Assembly (NCBI GenBank): GCA_013399895.1
Contig: VXBA01003079.1
Span: forward strand, 124,001 to 188,000
Origin: Serilophus lunatus
Taxonomy: Eukaryota > Chordata > Aves > Passeriformes > Eurylaimidae
Direction: 5' to 3'
DNA: 64,000 nucleotides
In this document: one piece after another, positions 23,791 to 34,996 of the stretch
Layout of the letters: each line of letters starts with the position of its first letter
How positions within the stretch are numbered: position 1 is the first letter of the stretch
Made by a program: the position numbers and the translations under genes
The notes under the pieces: model-generated
What the model saw: the letters and a program-made list of their open reading frames with translations, nothing else
The model's database searches: none
Told to the model about the DNA's origin: nothing

Positions 23791-26169
23791 TTACATCCAA
23801 TTCACTTTTCTCTGCACGTCTTATTTGAAAGTTTCTCAGTCGTGTTTGCTGGGGTTATGCCTTTTTTTCTTAAGTGATTCGATTGAAATATGTGGCTTTT
23901 AATGCATTGAAACGTTGTCTGAACTGAGGCCCTGCAAAATGTATTTTGAGGGTTTTTTTGGTCATCTAGGCTTCAGCCTAGAATGGGTTTCCCTTCAGTC
24001 TGTCCTGGAAAATGCTGGAAACATGAGCTGGTCAAGGATAAGAAAACAGCAATTGCTTTTCTGGACTGTTGGAAAACAGTTCATGAAGGATGAGTCTTGT
24101 AGTAAGCTTGTTTCTGGGCAGAATGGATCCACTTCTTTCCCTGGATCATGCTCAGATCCCCAGCACCTCCCACCTCCTGGCCCTCGGACACCTGTGAAAT
24201 AACTTTTTAATATAACCACCTTAGAAATGGGATCTATCCATATTCTTCCCTTTGGCTGACTGGAATTTAGGAGCTGGATGAACATGAAGACTTCAGTGCT
24301 TCCATATCTAAATCTCTCCACAATAATATTTTTTAGCTGATCCCAGAAGATTTGAAACAAAACAAATGCATGCAGCGATATTCTAAACTTGCCTGGATGC
24401 AAAGCTAAAAACTGCAGCTTGCTGTCATGTGCTGGATGAAAGGAATTGAGTCAACTCATCCTTTCCAAAAATCCAATGCGCTTTTTTTTTTCCTGTTGTG
24501 TGGGAGGAGGAGAGAATTAGTTATTCAGTGCAATGAGGACAATTAAAAGCAAATGCAGCTTCCAGCGATGCCATCATCTGTTCAGTTAGCCCTGAGCAAC
24601 ATGGAGGCAGAGCCTGGCTTTTTAATTGGCCTCCTTCCTCTCTTTGGCCTGTGCTTCCCCTTGGCACAGTGGCTGGCAATTCCCAAATTCTCTGTAGGAC
24701 TGTGATGCAGGTGTGCCCACTTTTATTTTGCATGGACAATCTCCTGCCTTGTGCCTTCAAAGGAGATGAAGGGCTCCAAACTGCAGTGGATTGAGAGGTC
24801 ACAGTCTCGCCTCCCCAGCTTGTGTTGCCCTGTAATAGGGACATGTCCATGGCTCCCACCCCAGGATGAACCTGTGGTGTCACCACCCTTCACCACTGCT
24901 GGAGGATAAACATTGCCTGAGATGGGGCCAGGGATGTGGGCAACTTTCCCATATCCTGCCTCTTTCCCCCAGCCCATGGTCACAGTGGCAGCAGACCAAA
25001 GCTGCCAGGGCCTCATGTCATTTAGGCAGCCCTTGCTTCACTTCTGAAGGGGAGCTAAATCAATCAACAGCTCTTTAAATACCACATAACCACCCAGGGC
25101 ATGGATATTTAATGCTTTTTTACTTATTCCCATTAAAAATGGATCCAGAGCAGCTTTCCTGAGCAGGGTAAGTGATGCCAAAGCCTCCGCTCCACCATGG
25201 CTCCAGGGGTTTTCAGTGTTACTCAGCATTTTTGCCAGCGTCACTCTTTATCACTTGAAAATCTCACTCCACCTGTTCTGGGGCAGAGGAAGCAGAAGGT
25301 GTGTTCAAGCACCTTTGGGCGATGATGAATCATGCTCATGGCAGACTCCTTTCCTCCTGCCTGCCTGGGAAGCCATCTCCAGAGCAGGGGCAAGTGCCTC
25401 TGCAAAAGTGGGGCTTGCCCAGAACCTCTGCCAGTCCTAAAGCAAAAAAAAGCCCTACACCAATATTGTCAAATTCACATTATTTATACAGTGGAGTGGT
25501 TTTTTTATACCATGGAGGCCTGGCATTAGTGTTCCTCACAACAGCATAAATATATTTATAGACCATCTGTGTCTGCATTTTTTTATACTTTTAACTTTAT
25601 AGGCTAATGGTTAATAAAGCCAGGCTCTATTTATTCTTCTGCAGTGAAAAATGGGTTGAATAGTATCACGCAAGAGGCCGAGGCTCTGCTGGCTCCAAAG
25701 AATCTTTCAGACTGTTATAATTCACAGTATAGAAGGATAAAGGTGGTATGTTAGAGGTTGGCTTTTCCAGGACACATCAGAAGAAGAGGAGCAGCATTGG
25801 GAGTTCCCCGAATGTGGGATATTTAACTCACCTTTGCTCTTGGTACACAACCACCACCACTAAGAGTTCCTAGATTGCATCAAGAAATTTTTTTTGCAAG
25901 TTTTAGATGCAAGTTTCTTGGCATCAGCTGATTTAAAAACATGTTGTCCATAACGTAAGCACAGATCCATGGGAGGTCCTCTCCTTCATTAGTTTGTCCT
26001 GTGACAGGGTCAGTTCTACCCAAATGCTATTTGCAAGAGTTCAACTCACTTACTTGTTTAAGACCTGCAGTAATAGAAATGTCACAACCCCTCCAAGTGG
26101 CCTAGTCCTTGGTTCAGCCATCCTTGTAGTGAAAAATGGCTCCTCTTCTTGAACCTGGAGCCCCCAAAA

Positions 26170-26340
26170 GGATGTGTTTAGCTTGTTCCCACCAAGAGGT
26201 CATGGAGGTCACAGCTCCTTACATAGTTAAGGCTCTCAGCATGTCTCTCCTCAGCCTGTTCTCCTCTCTGCTGAAGCAGTCCTTTTGATCTTTCTTCATA
26301 GGTTTTATTTGCCAGACTGACAGGTTCTTGCTTCTGTTTC
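26170..26340 (-). repeat. Degenerate CR1 LINE fragment, antisense
   Basis: The stretch meaning 'tctctcctcagcctgttctcc...gctgaa...ctttcttcatagg' follows the order of the antisense CR1 3' body, but it is strongly diverged. Borders are uncertain. It could also be a chance pyrimidine-rich resemblance. Confidence 0.45.
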
Positions 26341-29300
26341 CTGAACTCCAGCTTCAGCTTTGTCTCGTCCTCCCTAAGGCCCCTCTGCTTGCTGCCTGAA
26401 GTGAGAAGCTCCCTGCCCATGTCCCATGTGCTGCATGTCCCTTCAAAGATTTATCCACCTCCTCCACTGAGGAAAAATATCCCGATGGTTCTTGTTTCAG
26501 TGCATTTTTGCTCACAGAGAAGCCTTTCAGTTTGGAGTGCCTGAGCCCCAACCACTCAACAATCTGGATCTTCTACAGAGTCCTCCCTTCAGGTTTTATC
26601 TGTAAGGTGAGGGGGATGATCCACACGAAAGCAACCCTGTGTAAGCAAATATGTGCTGCTGACAGCATCACTGCTGCACCCCTGGGATAGGGGTAGGGCA
26701 AATTCCATCCTGAAAAACATGATGGAGAGGTTCTCTTGCCATAGGCTTCTGTGCATCGCCTGGAGCACTCCCAATTCACACTCTTTGTGGGACAAATCCT
26801 GCCTTAGAATCAGTTCTACACAGATCATCTTCCCTGCAAAACCAATTAATTAATGAACAAAGATACGCTCATATCTACTAAAGGAGAAAGTTGGGACCAA
26901 ATACTTACCTGCTATTTGGGGCTTGTTCTTTTAAAGGGAAAGAAACAACTCAAAGCAGAAGCTTTTGTATTCCAAGCATTTCTGCAGAGTCTGGACACAA
27001 AGCAAAAAAGCAGCTTCCTGCAAAAGATGTGTCTTATTGATTGGTGCCTTCCCCTGCTTGACACTGAATGAACTTGTCCAACAAATAGACCTGGAAGAAT
27101 AAAAAAGGAGGAAAGGTGCCTAACAAGCCTTAAACCTCTGATATTCAATTTATTAAAATTTAATGATGAGCTATTAATAATGAATGCAGCCAGGAAGATG
27201 GGAGAACAGCATTAGAATGGCTTCAAGATTCCTAGTTAGCCAGATTTCTCTATGGAGCTGGGAAAGGAGAGGCAGCTTTCAAAGGCTGAGAAGGCTCCTA
27301 TGAGGGACAGCTGGAAGCAGCAGTCTGCAGCAGACTCTGTGGGCTAAGTAGATTGGTGGAAGGGTATTTTAAGTGTTTCTTTCATTAAAAGCTGAACTGG
27401 AGTGTGTTGAGCGCACGTCTTGTAAGGAAAAGATACTCGTGAACTCCAAGACTTTGAGTATAGTGTAGGGAATTGTAGCTTTTTCCTCAATGATGGTGAC
27501 TTCCTGTGTGAAATTAAATCTGTCTCCTTGTGACTCCCATCCCACATACTATGTGCACAGAAATCCAGCCTCCTACCTCTTCAGTGAGATTTTGGGAGCC
27601 AGTGTTCCCATGCCAGTGGCTGCTGGGACATATAGAGCCAGGGATGTGGTGAGCATAAACAACTTGGCTGCCTGTGCACCTCGTAGTAATGCTGTCTAAG
27701 CCATTTCCTTTGGTAGCTGCATTAGCCAGCACAATTCAAGTGAAGATGCAGCACATTTGTGACTTCCCTTTCTTAGTTGCCAGTCCAGCTGCCTTATCAA
27801 AGACAGGAATGGAGTTGATTATACATGGCCTGTTTTTGTGGCTGTTGCTTTAAGGCTCATGTGAGTCTTTTAAGATTAATTAGTGCGGTGCTTGGATGCC
27901 TCCTTAAATATTGATAATAGGTTCTCTGGTTCTGTGAGACCTCTTTTGTCCCCTGGAGTGTATAGTGTTGTTCACTGATGACCATTTGGTTAGTTTCTTG
28001 GAGGATCCAGAGTAAATTTTACTTGGCCCTGCTGACTCTGGATTCCTCTCAGCTTTCTTAACTGTTGTTTAAGCTGCTCTCTTCCTCATCTGGCCTGTAT
28101 TTCCTGTCTCTGGTTCTTACTATGAAGCGTGTTAATAAGCATCTGGATGCCATTAACATGTTTTGTGAGAACAGAAGCAGGATAAAAAGTAGAAATTGAA
28201 AGCAGAGCCTACATAGAAGTAAATCTGTGTTCTTTTGTGTTTGCAGCAGAAGCCACTTCCCAGAAGAAGACATTTTTCCATCTTCTGTATGCTTGTGAAA
28301 CAGATCCCTAGGACTGACTAATATCAGTCAAACAGATACAAAAACACAGCTTGGACAAGGGAGTTGCCCTGTGGTAACAAGAAATGCTTCTATAGGATCC
28401 AGGAGATATTAGAAAGTGCTGGGCTGTGATCATCTCAAAAAACCCTGTCCCTGTAAGCATTCCTTTTCTGGCTCTGCAAGCAGGGAGTAAAAAGGAGCAG
28501 GACTGAAGAGTGCTGATCACTTTTCTGCTTGCTTTTCAGGGCCGGGTGAATCAACAGAGTATATCTGAGGCTCTTCTGAAAAGTCACCAGCAGATGAAGT
28601 CATTTGAGGCCTCACCCACACCACAGTTCATTCAGCCAGCTGCGTAGGTCTCTTAACAGAGGTGCTTTTTAATGCAGCACGTCAAGCACTGAAAAATGTC
28701 ACTTTGATTTCGACATACTCCCCACCAAGAATGATGTATTTTCAGTTATGCGTTGTTGTCAAGGTGAAGAAATGAATTAGCGTGGATTTTTAATTATTTT
28801 GATATTGAACTCTGATGTAAGTTGGAAGGGAAACATCATCCCAGATGAATAAAGAGGTGATGCAAGAGCTGATCACCCTCTGCTGAGGAGCCAATGTAAG
28901 GAGGTGATTTCAGTGCTGTTTCTATCTCTAGCCGCTTTGAATCAATTGCTCGATTCCTAGAGAGGCTTCTGCTGGCAGCTAGCAGACACCAGATCACAAG
29001 AAAAAAAAAGGGTTGTCTGAAATCCAGGTACTTGTTGTTTCTGGAAGTCTGGGGAAAGGCTGCCATCTGCTGTAATGCAAAGTAGTTGCTGTAAATATAT
29101 TTGACCTAAATCAAATCACAGCAGTCACGCTGAAGCTGTGATGAGCTCAGGGCAAAAGCAAGGTAAGACAAACAAAGACAAACTGTGCACTTAAAGACCT
29201 GGTGATGTTTCTCACAAGATCCCTCTCCTAATAATAGCTGTTTTCTATCATGCCCTTAGAGGAAAAGAATTACTGTGGTCCCCACCTGCTTGAATCCCTG

Positions 29301-31034
29301 GGATTTCCAGTCAAGGTCAAAGACAGAGGACTGAAAGCTGCTGGCTGGGGAAGCCTGCAGTGAGGGGACAGGGTGCTGCTTCCTCAGTTCAATCTAGGCT
29401 CCTGCATCATTCTACAGCCTCTCAGTTGTGAAATTTTAAAATGCAGAAAGGTGTGTGTTTTTCCTCTCGGTGGTATGTGTGTTATACCTACACTAGCAGT
29501 AAGTGAACCTGGCCAGTGGCTGTACCCTCTACCCGCAGATCTTGTAACTTAGAGTCTAAAAATAGCTATAAATCAGGGCCTTTATTTCTGATCTTTAATA
29601 TATAACCTGTACTGAACCCTGTGATATCTAGAATTATTAACTATGAGATTCCCTAAGATCACAGCCCTGCTTCCTCAGTACCTCCTTTAAACATCATCAA
29701 CTTGGTCTGCTTTTTTCTGTAAGATTTTCTTTTCCTCACTCCACACCATCACTTTCTTTGAAACTGCACATTTTGACTCACAAGTAATCTCAGAAACAAG
29801 ATCTTTTTGCTTGCCTGAGGTGCTGCTCAGATCACACTGTTTCCTGTTATACTTTCCTGAAAGCATCCCACTAGAATCCCACCTTTTGTACTGTTGGGGT
29901 GGCAGTGGCCAGATTCAGAAAGAGCACTGCACACAACAAAGCTATCCTAGAAAGATGTCATAAGAAAAGCCAGAGCCCCTGATGACTCAGGTGTTAATGT
30001 ACTCCATCAGAATAAACTGTTATTCAATAAATTGGGCTCAATCCATATACAGGAAAAAAATCCCTTTTAATTTTACAGTCTTTACTGGAGATGGAGAGAA
30101 CCAAGGAGAAACTGTGTGAAAGGCAGCCACATCTGCAGCATGTCTAATGTGCTGAGGAATGACTTAGAGCCAGGAGAAGCTCTGCTTGCAGACATGGAGG
30201 ATTGCATGTCAGAGCATTTAAGAGCATCCCAGCTTTATGGGTCATCCTTATGGTATGGCAGTGTCTTGATGGAGTCTATTAAGAAACTGTCCCAGGAAGA
30301 GCCATATCAGATAGTGGCCCAAGACTGCAGAGGTGGGCCAGTCATGTCTTCTCAACACAGGTCTGATCCTGAGATCTAATAGTATTTGGTTGACATGATA
30401 TAAATAATCTTCAAAATTGTCATCTGTGTTAATTTTGAGAGCCAGTAATGTTGCCCTATAAAAACTGCCATCCCACTCTGCATCTTCCTAAGATCCTGTC
30501 TTGAAAGGTTTCACTAAGCACCACGCTCCACTTACACAAGGCATGAAAATATCTCCTCTGCTACTGGCATGAAAATTCAGTCTCACATCACTTACAACAA
30601 GAAGAGCAGAAACTTTTGATCTGCTTTCTCTGCCGTCTTCATTATTTTATGTATTTCTTTTATATCCCTCGCTTCCTCCAAGGAGAGCTTTTCCTTGAAG
30701 TTTGGTTGTTCCTATCACTGTTTAATGCTGCTCTTTTAGAGACAAGATTACCCACTATACTCAGGATTCCTGGGGGACCTGCCCTCTAATTACATTTAAT
30801 CACTGTTTTCCCTCGTATTCCCTCTGGATCACAGTACCTTCTTAATATTTTTACTTGCAGTACAAGCTGAGCGAAGGTTTTCTGCGGAAATTTCTGAAAG
30901 CTAGTGGTACCAGCACCATGTAAGCAAGGATCTTGTAAAATACTAGAGCATCCCAAGCCGTTTTTTACAACAGTTGGCTGCTAGTTCTGTCACTGAGCAC
31001 TTACAAGCATTTCCTTACCTTTTATTGTCTCGCG

Positions 31035-31049
31035 CTCTCTCTCTCTCTC
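31035..31049. repeat. Short (CT)n microsatellite
   Basis: Seven perfect CT units plus one C, in intergenic DNA. No function implied. Confidence 0.85.
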
Positions 31050-34000
31050 ATATCTGGGAAAATTGAGCTACTTTGCTCTTTTTACTGTTTATTTCCTAAA
31101 ACACAAACCCCACTGTTTCCCATTTCCTTTTCAGGAAGACATTGCTGAAGAGTCCCAAGCCAGTGTGAGTGTAGGGAAAAACTCTGTCATGTTTCTGTTG
31201 TTTTGCAAGAATGCCAATTTAACTCACGCAGCTGAAAAAGGAGCAGTAGAAAATTTTTCCTGGCTTGGGAAACTAGTTGGGATTGGACTTTTCCGCTGAG
31301 AGACTCTTTGTAGGACTATGTCCCACATGCCTAGGAGTGTTTATTGGTTTATATCACCCAGGCACTGTAACGCTGCCGGTGCTGAGTCACAGCAGTCTTG
31401 CAAAGCTGACGTGGCCCTTGGCAATCAGTAGGAAGCAGAGATAACTGAAATGCCACCATTAAAGCAGACTTTATGGACAGAAGCTGTACCTGAAGCGGTA
31501 GATTGACAACACATCAAGTGAACTATGGATGACTGACTCAAAATTTCCTCACCTCACCAATTCTGCTGGTAAAGCAATGGCTGTTCTTACCCGCACAGAT
31601 TCGTCAGCACATTCAGACCACAGTTCAGAAGCCCAGCCATGCCACATGCCTTGGGGAGGTTTGTTATATCTTAGAACACAGCCTTTCTTCTTAAAGTCTC
31701 TAGAAATCACCCAATGAGAACCCTACAGTCCAGATGGGAGGAGATATCTCAGGCTGGACTGGTGTTGTCACTTCCACCATAGGGTTTAGCCAGAAGGTGA
31801 CAGTCAGAGAAGCAAGAAGCAGGAGGTAACCACATGGCTGTCCTCCTTTCCTTCTGATCCACAAATACGATGCAGCTCTAGTTTAGTTTTTCCCAAGGGG
31901 AACAGGGGGCTTTGCTGTTAATACAAACAGCAGCAGAACAGTAACAGCATTCAGCTCAGAGATAACATCAATGAAGCATAAGGCAGAAAATCAAACAGTT
32001 TGTTGCTTTCCCTGTATAAGCAGATAACAAGGCTCTTTTCATTGCAACTAGAAAATATTAAAGGTCACGGGAGGGTGCACGGCTAAAAGATCACTTCAAG
32101 AGTATGGCTTTCCCTTGTGTCTCTGACACAATTAATCATTGGATTTGAATGTACCTCTGTGGTGCAAAAGAAACACAGACCTGAAGTTTTCAGACAGATC
32201 AGGGCTTCCTGGGCAAATGTCAGCTGAGGGGTAAATCCAGCTCCGCATAAAGGTCATTTCATGCTAAGCCACTGATGCAAAATTTCTTTTTAAAGCTGCT
32301 CTGAGCTATTGACTGAGACGGACCCAGCAGGGTATGTCCCTGACTCAGTGAAGATGCTTTAGGATTGGTGATGTGAACCCCACCAGCTGAGTAGTGAGGC
32401 CAGTCCTGCACAGACAGACTTGGCCCTGGCTCAGTTTGATGACCAGGACTGGACACATTGCAGCAGAGAGTGGATCAACCCATGATTCATACCAGGGAGG
32501 CATGGAAAATGCTATCCCTGCTGCAAGATTGGCCTTCAGCCTGAGGCTGACCCATAGGGCTGGAAAGAGGAAACTTGGTTTACCACCAAGCCTGTGGGAA
32601 GGGCTTTCCCTTCAAAACCAGTGTCTGTAGTTAATAATCACCCACAGCTGCTTCTCTGCTGGGGATTCCCTTTCTTTTTGCCTCTCCCTTCCCTTCCCAT
32701 CCCCTCCCATCTGTCTCTTTGCTAGTGGAAAGTGGTTATGTAAATGCTCCCAGGTCCAATTCCAGAAAGTGAGACTATTGCAGGCAAACAGTGAATACAA
32801 TTTGGGCAAATCCTAACTTCCCAACTTACTTGTGAGTGGTTGCAGGAGCAACGGAGATACCCCCAGCCAGCTGGCAGCAATGCCGAGGAATGCTCTCCCC
32901 AACCCACATGGCTGAGGACATTTGTCTGGGACAACAGTAAGTAAAATAAATCAGAACCATAGGGAGGACAGGGCTAACACCACCTCCCTCCCACAGCCTC
33001 TCTGATTTCCTTGACTTTATCCACATGACTAAATTCTGCAGACTCAGTCCTTGTGCAGTCTGGATCGATACACGGCAATCAGCTTTACATTATGTTTGTG
33101 ATCTCTCACTTTATTGCTGCTGTGTCATGTTTTAGGGATTAGAAGACAAACAGACTCCAACTAACGTGATGTCCAAGGGGGTTGGGGGGGAAGAAGAAAT
33201 GAAAAAAACAAAAACCAAAACCGTGTTTTACCCATGAGGAGTGTGTCAAGTGGGTGTCTGAAGTCTGAGCACAGCAGAGGCTGTAAGGCACGAAGAGATT
33301 TCTGTCAGGTAGTGGAAAAGACGGTATGAAAATATTGTGAGTGACGTTTACAAGTTGCTGGAGGGAAATTCCCACTGGCTTCCTAATAAACATTTAATAT
33401 TTAACATAGCTGGGTTTTTTGACACCTCTTGCTGTTCCAGCTTCCAATAGTCTGTTTGAGCTGTGCTGAGCAGATATTAACTCCAGAAAGCCCAGGTAAT
33501 TTTGAAGCATGAACATCTGTAATTTCTAAAGCATGTCTACAAAAGGTATAATGGATGTACACACAGCAGCAATGGTGATAACCACTGACACTGAAGGCCA
33601 CAGTTATGATGTAATAGTAATATTAAACTAGTCTTTCTTTCTGGAAGTGTCACATTTTCTGCTCTTTGAACTCATCTTTTTAAAGGATGACCCCTGGTCA
33701 GGTCAGACATATCTCCCAAGGAAGTCAAGGAGACCCTGTGAGACTGAAGCACCTGATCCTGATGACATTAATTTGGGATTTATCGGTAGAGTCTGCAAAA
33801 CACATTGTTACCCAACAAACATCTGCCAACATCAACCACCAAGGAGCAAAACCAACATCTTCAGCCCAGTCCGCCTGATGCCGGCACAGGGCAGACACAA
33901 ACATGGGTTAGTGAGCCGCAAGCCCAGGCGTGAACCCATGGATCTCCACACACACGAATTTACACAACTCACAGACACGTGCTCACATGCTTCTGCTATT

Positions 34001-34404
34001 CGCCACAACTCGGGCTGCTGCTATTAATAACCAGTCTCCCCGTGTTTTGTCGACGGCCACAGGACTAAGGCCAAGAATTTAATCCTGTCTAAAGCACGAC
34101 CAGGCGTGAGGCTGCTACCACTCAGCTGGGACCTAACGTGTGCCTTCCGTGACATGACGAAGAATTATAGCCCAGAACACAAATCTGAGCGCGACTGGCT
34201 GCGGAGCAGCACCGATGGGGCCGAGGGGTCGGTGCTGCTGCTGCGGCCGCCGCCTGGCACCGACAGTGGGGCGGCATCACCGACGTGATGGGGGCTCTCC
34301 CCGGAGATGCAGCTGCGGGGCACCGATGGGGGTCACGGGCACGGTGGTGCTGCCGCCGCTGCGTGTCACCCGCGGGGCCTCCCAAGCCCGAGCGGCTCGC
34401 CCCG

Positions 34405-34726
34405 NNNNNNNNNNNNNNNNNNNNNNNNNNNNNNNNNNNNNNNNNNNNNNNNNNNNNNNNNNNNNNNNNNNNNNNNNNNNNNNNNNNNNNNNNNNNNNNN
34501 NNNNNNNNNNNNNNNNNNNNNNNNNNNNNNNNNNNNNNNNNNNNNNNNNNNNNNNNNNNNNNNNNNNNNNNNNNNNNNNNNNNNNNNNNNNNNNNNNNNN
34601 NNNNNNNNNNNNNNNNNNNNNNNNNNNNNNNNNNNNNNNNNNNNNNNNNNNNNNNNNNNNNNNNNNNNNNNNNNNNNNNNNNNNNNNNNNNNNNNNNNNN
34701 NNNNNNNNNNNNNNNNNNNNNNNNNN
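34405..34726. other. Assembly gap (322 N)
   Basis: An unbroken run of N inside the CpG island. It lies between a GC-rich left flank and a G-run-rich right flank, so it is probably a dropout of GC-rich DNA. Apparent open frames crossing it are not evidence of coding. Confidence 0.99.
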
Positions 34727-34766
34727 GGGAAGGGGGCCGGGAGGGGAGGGGGGGAGGTGGAGGGGG
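34727..34766 (+). other. G-run tract with G-quadruplex potential
   Basis: Directly right of the gap are multiple closely spaced runs of three or more G on the + strand, fitting the simple G-quadruplex pattern. It lies in the presumed VPS54 promoter, upstream of the first donor. Confidence 0.7.
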
Positions 34767-34905
34767 TTTGTCCGCTTCTCCCCTTTTCCTGCAAATCCAC
34801 GTTCTGAATTTCCATGGTAACCCCGGGTGGGCGGCAGGCGGTGCCGGCGTGTGCGGAGGTGTCGGTGCGAGGCCGGGCCTCCCTCACGGGGTCACTCTCC
34901 CGCAG

Positions 34906-34996
34906 GTCCCCGGCAGCCGGCAGGGTTCCAGGCGATGCCACGGGGACAGATATGACGACGGCCTCCCGGAGATCCTCCCGCCGCCTTCTCCGTAAG
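34906..34996 (+). other. VPS54: Probable non-coding first exon of VPS54 (3' part)
   Basis: GC-rich sequence ending in two overlapping donors, GTAAGG at 34992 and GTACGG at 34997. The 5' border is unknown: an AG with a pyrimidine tract precedes 34906, but the exon may start further left or inside the gap. Two ATGs occur: 34935 (six codons, stop at 34953) and 34952, whose frame stays open to the donors. The main ATG is in the next exon, so these are 5'UTR reading frames. Confidence 0.5.

Larger units (their letters stand above)
19900..34190. other. Intergenic spacer between PELI1 and VPS54
   Basis: About 14 kb without a gene I can support. The open frames present are short, lack conserved motifs and have no convincing splice context. 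Visible content: a C10-A9 tract at 23772-23790, a degenerate CR1 near 26170-26340, a short CT run at 31035-31049, and several AT-rich blocks with homeodomain-type TAAT cores (for example 24528-24650, 25470-25740, 27120-27240, 28740-29010) that have the look of conserved non-coding elements. Confidence 0.7.

Noticed and set aside
23995..24402. 135-codon minus-strand ORF in the intergenic spacer
   Set aside because: It resembles neither a transposase nor a host protein I know; codon use looks like random AT-rich DNA.
33647..34027. 126-codon + strand ORF just upstream of the CpG island
   Set aside because: No recognisable domain and no splice or promoter evidence on that strand.
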